The notes beneath the pieces are model-generated. The model did not search any database and had not been told where the DNA came from. It worked only from the letters and a program-made list of their open reading frames with translations. The translations under genes and the position numbers were made by a program. Positions 1 through 19,500 of a stretch of DNA of 64,000 nucleotides are shown here, piece after piece. Source of the stretch: Xiphophorus maculatus (taxonomy: Eukaryota > Chordata > Actinopteri > Cyprinodontiformes > Poeciliidae); NCBI RefSeq assembly GCF_002775205.1, contig NC_036461.1, positions 16,774,015 through 16,838,014 on the forward strand, in the 5' to 3' direction. How positions within the stretch are numbered: the first letter of the stretch is position 1; each line of letters opens with the position of its first letter.

Positions 1-900
1 AGAGACGATTCAGACGAGGACCTTGTGACAGTGTTGACTTCTCATATATCGCCTGTTCGCTGCTCAATAAGTATAAAAGTATTTTAAGACTTAACCCAGA
101 CTTAAAAACAGGACTGGTCCACATTGATCTCCACGCCTTAAATATTGAAAGTATCACATTGATACAATTCCTTAATTGTGTCCTTCATCCACCTTTGTGT
201 CATGAGATCCTTTCTTTATGCTGTCCTTTTCATTCTATACTCTTTGTACAATGTTTCTTTCTTACGTTTTTCCTTCCACCTTTGTGTCCTTGTGTCATGC
301 CTTCATTTTGTTTTTACTTATTTCCTTTCTTTGTGTCCTTTGTTTCTTCCTTGTGTTCCAACTCTGTCCCTCCATCCATCCTTTTACTCTTCCTTTTTGA
401 GTATTAAGCAGTCTTCCTTCCTTTTTCCTTTAATTCATTATTCATTACACCCTTCTGTCCATGCTTCTTCCTTTTCGTGTCCTACCTCCTTTCTTTCCCC
501 GTCTTTCTTTTCTTATTTGTCTGTCTTTCCATCCTTGTGTCCAACATCTTTTTATGTTTTCCCTTCCGTAATAATTTTTTCCTCCTTTTTTCCTTTCTTT
601 CTTTATTCTTTTGTGTCCTGCCTTCCTTCCTTCCTTCCTCCTTGTTTTTAGTTTATCATTTTGCTTTGTCCTATCTGTCTTCCTTCATTGTGCTCCGTCT
701 TCTTTTGACCCTAGAGTCAGTGCTTGCTTCCTATCTCTCCATCCTTCTTCCCTTCCTGCTTTGGTGAAACTCCACCTCGCAGACCTCAAAATGAAACTTT
801 TAATCAGTACAAATCACAGACAGCCTTCAGGTCTTTTAGGTCTCTGCAACACCATGCTCAGCCGGCATACTGTATGTGACTTTCTTGCTTTCCCCTGCAG
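1..900 (+). other. fyn: fyn intron, 5' edge of window
   Basis: No coding exon is seen here. The first recognisable Fyn codons start at 901, after a clean pyrimidine-rich acceptor ending TCCCCTGCAG. The exon coding for the Met-Gly-Cys acylated N-terminus and the unique region must lie to the left of the window. About two thirds of the stretch is the pyrimidine-rich tract listed separately; the short open frames in it follow from that base bias and are not genes. Confidence 0.7.
170..770 (+). repeat. degenerate CCTT/TGTCC pyrimidine-rich array
   Basis: For about 600 bases the plus strand is nearly all C and T. It has runs of the tetramer CCTT (for example near 625-645) and recurring pieces of the form TTGTGTCCTT, with irregular spacing. 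It reads as a decayed minisatellite rather than a clean microsatellite. A similar tract lies in another fyn intron at 3045-3475. Confidence 0.75.
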
Positions 901-9003
<8,103 letters not shown>

Positions 9004-10250
9004 AGCGCCTCCACCCTCATCTCATGTCATTTCATGGCCTTTCCACCAGAGGGAGCCACGCAGCTCCTTTTCTGTCATCTTAGAAAAGCTTTTTTTCGGT
9101 GTTTTTTTTGACTGACTTCTTCCAGACGTCATGGAAACGGGGACAGACGGCGGTGAACTGCACATCAGCTCCGAGGATGTTGGTGGAGGCCAGAAGTAAT
9201 TAACTTTCATAAATGAGCAACATAAGTTGCGTACTTTGTATGTAATGTAAATATTAATTGCTTGTTTACTTAACTTTTTGTTGTTTACTTTATATTACTT
9301 TTGATAATTTGACAGCCTGTGGAATATATATGTTTTTCTTTTTAATTAAAGGTTAAAAATGTTCCAGATTACGTTTCTTGGAGCAGTGTGTGCTTAACTC
9401 GTTGAAATTAAAGTTTCACAAAAACCATAACTGCTAGTGTGGTTGCAGGCATCTTGGACCGAAGCATCTGACGTTTTTCTGAGACCTCAGTGCCATTTTT
9501 TTTACGAGGCTGATTTAACAATACTTCTCTTCTCAAGGAACTCAGATGTACTATAAAACCTGTTTTTGCCTTTTCATCTTTAGTAATCTTCTTATAACGC
9601 AAGGGAATGCCTTCACGCTTTATAAACACTAACCCGCATCATGGACTCGTCCGATCAAGCCCAAAGTGTAGGGCTAATTCGGCACTGATACTAAGTGCAT
9701 CCATAGCATTTCGGCTTAAGCCAACAAGTTTTAGCTCGGCTTAAAGTAATCTTTAGTTTAGCTTTATGTAGTTGAAACGGGGCGGACTTCCTCTCAAGCT
9801 GCAACCATTGTTTAGGTGACTGCTTAGTGTACTGATAATGTATGTTGCATTGACGTATGGAGGCAGGCTGTATAAGATCTCTCCTCTTTTTTGCTTTGAC
9901 ATGCTGAGAATGAAGGATGTGTACTTGTATTTGTCCCTGCATTGTGTGTACTTTTAAATAACATGTTCTTATGTTCAGCCAGTGTTATATGTTTCACTTT
10001 TTTTTTGTTTTTTACTACAAGGTGTCAAACCTGCCTCTGGAGGTGATCCAGGACAAATCGCCATTTCTGTGTGTATTTATGTTGCTTTCCATGGGTGGTA
10101 AAGTAAACTGTAAATTTTCATTTTCTATCGCTTCTTTTCCTAATTTATTAGGCATACAAAATGTTATTTTGTTTTTTGCTCTCATTATTATTTATTGTCT
10201 GTCTATTACCTGTACACAGCTGGTTTTCAAATAAACAATCTTTCAAGTAC
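9004..10250 (+). other. fyn: fyn 3' untranslated region with two poly(A) signals
   Basis: Follows the TGA at 9001-9003. An ATTAAA signal lies at 9345-9350 and a canonical AATAAA at 10230-10235, so short and long 3' ends are both possible. No coding frame is credible here. Confidence 0.6.
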
Positions 10251-10519
10251 TAGATTTGTGTTTCTGACTTCTGACATTCAAACAACTTTCTTTTTTTTTT
10301 AAGGGCTGCTGAGCAACCTGCTTTTTCAAAACATAAGCAAAATTTAAAAAATGCATCATATGTGGATGCATGATGTTTTTTGTTTTTTTTGTCACACTTA
10401 AATGTTTCAGATCATCAAACACCTTTTAATATAAAACAAATATAACCAGAGTAAGCATAGAATGAAGTTTTCAAATGATGAGTTTGGTTATTAAGTGGGA
10501 AAAAAACATTAATATCATC

Positions 10520-10625
10520 CTGACATGGTAAATGGCCTGTCCTTGAATAGTGCTTTATCAAATTCATAGGACCTCAAAGCACTTCACTCTTCATTCACAC
10601 ACTTGCTTTTTAACTTTATGTGAAA
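10520..10625 (+). repeat. common fish dispersed repeat (AAATGGCCTGT family)
   Basis: GTAAATGGCCTGTCCTTGAA, then TAGTGCTTTATCAAATTCAT, then CAAAGCACTTCACTCTTCAT and TTCACACACTTGC, follow the wording of a very abundant short fish repeat that begins TAAATGGCCTGTATTTGTATAGCGC. One diverged copy. Confidence 0.65.
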
Positions 10626-11524
10626 AGGTAATGGACCCTTTTGTTAATCGTGAATAGACTGTAGTTACCCACATTTTATGAGAAACTGAGTTTAACCTCA
10701 GACTATCAAAATGAAGAAAATTAACAACAGGTATAGTCAGGATGATTTGCTGCTCAAGGAAAGTGTCCAACTAACAATTTATGACCGTAACCCATGCATA
10801 TCTTATTTAAGCAGTTGGACGATAATCTGAAACACACAAGCATATGAACCTTTAAACAGCTCGACAAAAAGTAAGATAAAAGCTCTGGTGTCCTATTTAA
10901 AGCATCTCCATCCTGTTCACGTCCTGTGATGAGACATTATGCAGTTTGTTCATGCATGAAACTTGACTGGATTAAAAGAATTCAAAGAAATTAAAAAAAT
11001 TCAAAGAATTACGAATTGCTTCGTGGCAACTGGTGCCCTCCAGGTCGGCCCAAACAAGTTGTTACTTTTCCACATATTCTCAGGTTGTTTTAGATCATTT
11101 ATTTTCTCTTGATAAATTAAATTATGATTTGAAAATACATTTTACATTTACACAACTTGTATTTGGTCTGTATTAAAATTTGTTTGTTGATAAAGTGTAA
11201 CAAAAAAGCAAAAGCAATGAATTTGTTAGGGAGGCACATATCTTTCCCTCTCAACGTACTTTACAAGACAAACAGGTTCTACACGAAACCAATTTGGTTC
11301 AAGTTCAGTTCAAATCAATGCAGCACTTTCCATCACTTCATCAAATCAGTATTAATTATCAAACAATGCAATCAGATTAATAGAAAACTCTCTTAATACT
11401 AAGCCCACTGCAAAAAAACCCCAAATAACTGCAGCAATCTTTCATCTCGACTAAGCATTTGGCAACGATGGACATAATTTATGAGCTACACTTTTCTTTT
11501 TCAACTGCTTCTTAACATAAATAT

Positions 11525-11830
11525 GTCAGCCGATCACATGGCAGCAACTTAATACATTTAGGTATCTAGATGTATCAGAATAGGAAGATAAATTACGTTT
11601 GTTCCTCATGGGTTCATCTGAGTATTTTAGAAACTGCTGATTGTTATCCAGAACCGTTTCCATGGTTTACAGAGAATGGTCCAAAAAAGAAAAGATACAA
11701 TATCATGTGGTCAATAGGCCTCATTGATGTTAGAGGTCAAGGGAGAACGGACTGATGTGTTTGGGGTGATAAAAAGGCGACACTGGCTCAACGAACCACT
11801 TGTTACAGCTAACATATATTTTTACTGTTG
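11525..11830 (+). mobile_element. remnant of a second Tc1-like family
   Basis: Reads CACATGGCAGCAACTTAATA, GAGTATTTTAGAAACTGCTG, GTTTACAGAGAATGGTCCAA, GTTAGAGGTCAAGGGAGAAC, AAAAGGCGACACTGGCTCAA and CCACTTGTTACA in order. That is the 5' half of another abundant teleost Tc1-like transposase gene. Dead copy; the 3' half is absent. Confidence 0.75.
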
Positions 11831-12899
11831 TATTTGTTAATGTTATTGTTTACTTTTTCACTCTCAGACTGTATTTGAGCCTAGTTTTAGAGAAATGATA
11901 TAACTAAAGTTCAAATTTCACAAATTTAGACTGTGAATGTCATAATGCCAGATGCAAAATTTATTTGATCAAATAAATTATCATAAGTTCTTGATTTATT
12001 TCCGCCCACAAAAAAGGGACATTCCTCACACATTTAGGTAAAAATAATCTGCATTCTCCATACTGACGCATGTTCCAAGTTAGCTTCACACAAGTTTACT
12101 GCAGGTCACCGGAGACCGAGTGTTTGATACTGCATCTGCTGAGGGAGGAGAGATTCCTCCCTCCTCCTGTGCCAATGAGCTCAGCCTCCTCAGCTGACCT
12201 CTGCTTTAGCCACATAATATTTTCTGCGTATCTCCAGCCAGCGGTGTTTATGTTTCTTAAAACAGTTTTGGTTTTCTTAGTTTTATTTTTGCATAGCTGT
12301 ACTTATGTTGCTTTCAGTGGCGTGGAATTTGACCCATTAAGTCATGTGTGTCCCATATTTAGAAATGAAGAAATATTATGTACTAATATTAAAAGCATGT
12401 TTTTAATACCTTTACAATGTGGTATGACATTGGCTTTTTTTCATTTTCTGCTGATAAAATATCTTTGCACTTTATTGTCTACATGTTGTCATCTAAGAGG
12501 ATAAATATGTAACCATGGTTAGGAATTAAGATAATAATGGTATTCAATTAAAGAAATAAATATACATATGTGTATATATATAATTTATCACCTTCCAGCC
12601 ACCAGGTGTTTTGGTGGCGTTGGACATTTGACAGAAGACTTGGTACCTGGACAAAACAGGAAGTAAGGGAAGGACAATCCCTACACAAACAGATGCCTGA
12701 TATAAAATGTCTTGTGGTGGAAAACAACAGCAACAAGCTTAAAAATCATTGGTTATTGAATTAGGCCCTCACTAAGTGGTAATTTACACTCAAAAAGAAG
12801 TGTGCATGTCTCCTCAAATATTATATAAAACATGTCTGCTACAGAGTTGCAACGTTATATTAAGATAAATCCACCAAGTTGTTGTTGACTCCAGATTTG

Positions 12900-13520
12900 G
12901 AGAAGACAGTTTGCTGTTGATTTTAGCTGTAGCCAATCGGGGTTCCCCATCCAGCCAGCTGGTCTGACCTTGCGCCCCCCACAAGTGCCAAAAAAGGGTT
13001 TGACGGAGCAGCTGGTGAGCAGAGCTCCAGCTAAGAATAACCTGGACTTTCTGGGATGGAGGGAAAGGGATAAAGTTATCCTGAAGTTATCAGGTCCCTT
13101 TGCTGACCAATACCCATGTGAGGCACCAATAGCACTGGGTGGGATCCTCTGCTTGTTCCTCTCCGCCCCATCCAGACCCTTGCTTTGCTTCGCTCCTTCC
13201 TCCCTTGCTCTGCTGGTCCCCCAATACCCTTTTAGCTGCCACACAGGCAGCTCCAAATTTCCCTTTAAACTTTCTTTTTTTTTCCCCTATAAGTATTTAT
13301 TTGATTTTATTTACCACTTTCTTCTGTTTTTCCTCGTCACAACGGAAGACTGGAGGATGAAACATCAACACGTGGAAATGGAATAATTTACTATGAGGGA
13401 CATGGATTTTATTTTTTTTAAATTAATAAGTCATCTTGGATTGGATATACTGAAGTTATCCCCAGGCGGTTCTAAATGAGGAGGCTTGGTTTATATCTCT
13501 GAGATAGTCTCCACGTCACC
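12900..13520 (+). promoter_or_regulatory. trdn: likely trdn promoter and 5' leader
   Basis: The 600 bases before the first triadin ATG are more GC-rich than the flanks. An E-box CAGCTG lies near 13009, and a TATA-like CTATAAGTATTT near 13289 would place a start about 30 bases downstream. A CTATAAATAC piece resembling a MEF2 site lies in the first intron near 13650. Triadin is muscle-specific in other vertebrates, which fits, but the assignment is inference. Confidence 0.4.
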
Positions 13521-16500
13521 ATGGCTGAAGGTAGGATTGTTTCACCTGCTCTCACCAGCCTTAACGCACAAACAATATTTGCCATATTAATACATAAATA
13601 ATGTTTCGATGAGCAACTTGCTCAGTGGAGTAAGTGTTGAAAATGGTTGCTATAAATACTGGATATCATGTTGCAGGAGAATTAGCATTGCTCTCATGTG
13701 ACGGACATGACTTGTGCTGCTGACTTCAGGTTTTAAAAACTGTGGAGGAAAAAAACTTCACCTGTTCTGATTAAAATTGTTTGGCTTCATCTACAACACA
13801 TAATAAAACACTTAATATTATAGTTTTTCTGTAGATTCTTAGCTGAATTGACTGAATTCATATATATATATATGAATATATACACACACACAATATGTGT
13901 CAAATTACAGCTACAAACTGCAATCTATTGTATTGGGACAAACAGTGCAGTGTTAAGATTTAACAATATAAATTGTTAATAAATGTTTTTTTATAAGCAA
14001 GAATCTGGCAAGTGTGATCTGCACTTGTTTTCAACCCCTTTTAGACTGATACCCCTAAATACAATCTCCACAAAGCTGGCCTTTATGGAAGAGTGGCAGC
14101 AGAAAGTTCTGTTTGTAGTTTGGCAAAATCATGTAGGAGACACAGGGACGATGCAAGAGAAGGGGCTCAGGTCATATAAAACATGGTGGTGTTAGCTTTA
14201 TACTGTGGTGATGCTTTTCTTTAGTATGGGTGGAGATGCGGTCAAAGTTGCAGGTTGATGGAGCAAATCAGGTTCATTCTGGAAGAAAACCTTTTAGAGG
14301 TTTTCAGAAAACTTAAGACTGGTCCTTCCTGCAGCACAACAGTCATAAACATACAACCAGAGCTATAGGTTTAGATCTAAGCCTGTGTTGAAATGGACCA
14401 AAGTTTAGACACAAATGTAAGTAAGAACTTATGGCAAGCTCAACGACACTCTATGTCCAATCTGGCCAGTGTTGGGTTTACTTACATACATAGAAAAAAT
14501 TTGTAGAAAAATGTGCAGTTTCAGTTTATAGATGTGCAAAGCTAGCGGAGACACACTTCAAAAAACCTGCAGCTGTAATTACAACAAAAGGTGGCTCCAC
14601 AAACTATTAACACAGATGGGCTGAATGCAAATACCTGCAACAGCTCTCAAAAGTTTATTTGAGCAAGGTTTTGAAAACGATTTAATTTAATGTTCCAGTA
14701 ATATGCACATATAGAATTCAAAGAAATAGTATTGATGGCTGTGATTGTAATGTGACAAAGAGTCAAAAGAAATGAACATTTTAGCAAAGCACTGTCTCAG
14801 TATTACACCGACAACAGCATAGAGCAGCACAACATTGCAGCTCCTATGTTTGTGATGCAGAAGGGCTCCATTACCAACAACTGTTCTTCATTTCAGTGAA
14901 CCAGGACGACTAACTTAGTACCAAAACAGGTAGAACTGGTTAAGTGTATTTTTTATTTAATTGTATTAATTTATTTTTTACTTAATTTGTTTCTGTTGTT
15001 TTTGGCACTGTTGCATTTGACATAGAGTTTCAAAAATAGGATTGAGAGTATTAACACTGGTCAAAGTTCACAAACAGGTGAATAAGTTGCATATAAATGT
15101 TGAGGGAACCATGGCATCAGTCATTTGTGACCTCATCAAACATCCCAGATTAATCTGTTTTTTCAATTATCTAATATTATTTCAGTGCCACTTTCTGGTG
15201 TCTACTAGGTTTGTTGAGAAATGTGTGTTATATTTTATCTTAGTCAGATTAGGGGCATGTATTCTGAGACTAAATGATTTTTTAATTATTATTATTTTTA
15301 TGGTCAGATAAATTGCATCCAGATTTTCCAAAACATCTAGTATTTAATAACCAGAAGGTTTCAGTGCCCCCTGGTGGAAAGAACTATGTAATTAAACCTC
15401 ATCGCATTAGAATTTATAAAGCAACCGCTTGCTGCTCAATCATTCAAGCATCACTCTTGTGTATCCCACCCACAGGAGCCAAATCCCCCTCGGCGAGTGC
15501 AGCCGGGGGCTCCAGCAGAGCAGCACAGACAAGCTCTCTCAAATCAAAAGCTTTGGAGGTCGTCAGAAAGGTGAAAGTGTCTGTGGAGCTGCTGATCGCC
15601 CTGGCTGCTCTCCTGTCCTGGGTGGTAGTAGGTGTGGTGATGTTTGACTTTGTCGAATACAAAGCAGTACCAGGTGAGTCACAAACGCCTTGGAGTGTGT
15701 TTGCTTAAATTGTAAAGATTTCGGAATGTTTTTGTTTTCATTTCTATTTTCCCCAGATGTACGCCAAATCATTACGGACCCAGTTCAAGCTGTAAACGAT
15801 GCTGCAGACGAGGTGTCCAGTCTGCTAAATAAGTTCCAAGGTACGCCTTATTGTAAAGTGCAACATGACTGCATGTTAATATGTCAGTCAAGAACTGAAA
15901 TGGCTTTGCGTTTTTTTTTCCAGAATGTGCTCCTGATTTAAGTAGCCCCTCGTCTGCTGCGTCTTACGCTGCTGAAGAGGTTATAGAAGCAAAAGATGCA
16001 TTTGTTCGATACTTTTCAGATGAAGAAGGTATGCCAATGCACCTGTAGTCAACAAAACAAATTAAATGAAATGTAATTCTAACATAATGTGCCTGTACCT
16101 ACATCACAGGAACCTTTTATCCAAGCTACATCGATCCCGTGGTCATTGGAAGAAGAGCTTTCCACTCAACCAATGACTTTGTGTATGGAGTGGTTGGCTC
16201 CTTCAGGGATTCACTGTGTGCTACTGTGGATACTGTAACGGATGCAGTTTTGGATACAAGAAAAGGTGTGTGTTCTGGTGTCTGATTATACTGTAATTAA
16301 ATAAAACATAATCAGTCTTTCGAAATTCTTGCAACAACAGCCTACTTGAACTAATTGTGGAAATGTTTCTCCCAAATCCTTTGTCTTCTCCTCAGGAAAA
16401 CTTGATCTCAGCTACATTGACCCTGTGATAATTGGCAGAGGGTTCTTCAGTGTTATTAATAACTTTGTTTCCGAAGTGGGGGCCTTCATTCAGAATTTGC

Positions 16501-19500
16501 TCTGCCTCCTAGTGGACTCCACATTGGATGTAGTGAAAGGTACCATCTGAGAACAGCTGTGGTCATGTTGGAAAAATTAGGGCGCCCTATAACAAACCTG
16601 TTACTTATTAATAAAACATTATTTTAAGAAGTACAGTTTATGGTTAGGAATTTATTATGACACCCCAGGACACGATTAGAAAATTGTTACTCAGCATTTT
16701 GAAATATATATATATTTAAACGTTAGATGTTTAATCTCATGTGTCCTCCTGATTGCCAAAAGACAACAGACAAGTTTATCCTGAGAGCAAACTGCAAGAT
16801 GCTTAAAGAAGCCTATAAAATGCCATCACTTTTCCTACAGCAGGGCAAGGAGGAAATACTTTCTCTGTAAGAAACCATGTTTGGACACCAAAACAGACCA
16901 CATGTTTGACATTAACAAAATGCAGTTCACCATCATAGGATTCTCCCTTAGGCTGTATCTAAACTAAAACTGGAGCAGAACTGAAACCTGCAACATGACA
17001 ATGATCCATGGCATTAAATTAAATACAGGATTAAACATTAAGAAGTCAGACATTTCTTAATAATGAACTGAATATTTTACGCGCTTTCCTGATTCTTCAC
17101 ATGACTGTATCTCACATAGTTTGCATTGCCCACTACACTGTGAAATGGGATTTTCTTTTAATACTACGTTTGTGTCTTCAGGAACCACTGACATTAGCTT
17201 CATCGATCCTGTGGTATTTGGCAGGACATTTTTCAATGTTATAAATGACACTGTTGGTGGAATAACGGGCTACGTCCAGGACATACTGTGTGCCATCTTA
17301 GACACCATATTGGATGTATCTAAAGGTACTACATCTAATTTCCTTTTTGCCTATTGTGCAAGACTCAAATTAGCTCAAACGATGTGAAAAATCAAAATTA
17401 AAAAAATGTTAGTTCAATTTATTTCTATAGTGCACATAAAATGTAATCTCGAGGCTTTTTATTACCTTATCTATTTAAACCAGTTGTACTAAATTCTCTT
17501 TTACATGAGTAAATGGAGTACAGATCGCTGACTTTAAAATTAGATGTCTATTTCATTCAACTAAAACGTGATGAGCTGTTCTGCAAAGCATAGTTGTGCA
17601 TTTTAAGAAGCACAGTAAAAAAAAAACTGTCCTTTTTCCTGGTCTCTTGATTCCCTTCAGTACAACTTTTTCATCTACAAATATACAAATATATGTAAAA
17701 CTAAAAATCTTTTATGATGTCACTTGACTGAAGTTTGTCTTAACTTTGTCTTGTTCTTCTCAGGAACAATAGACATCAGCTACGCCGACCCCGTGGTCCT
17801 GGGCAGGAAATTCTTCAATACCATTAATGATGCTGTGAATGGAATAGTGGGCTGCATTCAGGACATACTTTGTGCTTTATTAGACATCATATTAGACATC
17901 TCTAAGGGTGAGGCCTTCCTATTTTCCTGTTTGTTTTGTGCCAATTGTAACTACAAAATAATAATTTATGTTTTATCAAAGTCGTTTTTTCTGTTTCCTT
18001 TTCTTTCAAAATGCAAATACATGATTACGTCACGTCTTAATGGTAGGATGTCAGTCTGAAATAAACTTAAACTTAGAAAATGTATTTTATTTCATTTTAT
18101 TTAACGCTTTTCACGCAGTTTAATAAAGCCAGTTTTTTCTGTAAATGCTGGTAAAAGCTAAAATACGTTGAATTTGAGATTATGCTTAAGGTATTATTTT
18201 TATCAGCTAACCTTGATGGCAGTAGCATTGTTCTAATTATTGCCTCCACAACGACATAAATGCATAATAATAAGTATTATACTTTTATTGCTCTTCACAG
18301 GAACCATTGACATCAGCTTTATTGACCCTGTGGTGATCGGCAGAAATATCTTCCCTATTCTTGATGAATTTGTGAATAACATCACAGGACACGTCCAGAA
18401 TGTGCTTTGTGTGATCTTGGATGTGGTACTGGACACAGTGAAAGGTACAATGCCACCTAGATTTATTACCTTATATCTAAATTTCACATTCCATTAAACG
18501 CTCTTGTTCCATTTTTATGTATTTATTTTCATCAGACCTCCAAGAGGCTGTGGGATTCAGGCCCTTATCAGCTCTTCAGACAACAGCAGAAATCATTAAA
18601 GAACATATCAACATTGTTATGAGCTACCTCTCTACAACGCTGATAGGTGAACAAGGTGAGTCATAATTTATATCCCATAACATAATGCGTTCAGAGAGCA
18701 TTTCTGCACATTTAGTGCATCCTTCACACAAAAACATGTTCCGGTTCTTCCAGCGATCATTCCGGAAGTTTCCGTTGACCCGATGAAAGTTGTTGAGGAT
18801 GCGGTACTGGAATTTACCGACAAGAAGGATTTGTTCTTGGGCTACATGTCAAGTATGCTTGGTGGTGATCAAGGTGGGGGTATTAGCAATTACAGTGAAT
18901 CACAAAATATTTTGCTACTCTGAAATCTGATCACTATTAATTTATCTGATTTTAGGTGAACCTGTCAGTCCTCCGGCTGTAAATGTTGTCACTGAAAAAG
19001 GTTTGGATTTTTGATCTCACAAGTTGTCAGAATATAGTTGTTACACATTTTGATATGATACGATACGATACGATACGATGAATTACAATGCAATACGATA
19101 CAATCAAAACTTTAGAGCCTATTACAATTATATGTGGTGTGGAAAGCTCAAAACCAAAAATCTCTGCTCCTCTTTGTTTAGATGAAGCTGTTGTTTCTCC
19201 ATCTGATATCACTCTGGTGAGAAAGAAAGGTGAGCAGCACAATAATTTCCCTGCATGTTGCTGCAAAAAGACCTTAATGCTTGACTCTAAAAACAGCCAT
19301 ATCCTCTTGTTGTAGGGGAGTTTCTACCTCCACCTGAAAAAGGTGAGAAAAAGTCTCCATGCTGTGAACAAATGATTGTATTATTTTTTTTAATATGAGC
19401 AGGTGTGTTGCAAACAAATAAACTGAATAGATTGGTAGAATGGTTTCTCTACAGATTTACTAAAGACCTCTCTTGCATGTTGATGTCGATCGTGTTTGTT

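Larger units (their letters stand above)
10251..12900. other. intergenic region between fyn and trdn
   Basis: AT-rich sequence between the fyn poly(A) site and the trdn promoter region. Apart from the two repeat fragments listed separately, I see no gene, RNA or conserved block. The short open frames match nothing I know. Confidence 0.5.

Noticed and set aside
178-767. Overlapping open frames in the pyrimidine tract
   Set aside because: Ser/Phe/Leu/Pro-only translations that follow from C/T bias; no homology and no start or splice context.
13521-19342. Junctin/aspartate beta-hydroxylase instead of triadin
   Set aside because: The membrane segment and the FQC...QFPF terminal exon match triadin; no hydroxylase domain follows.
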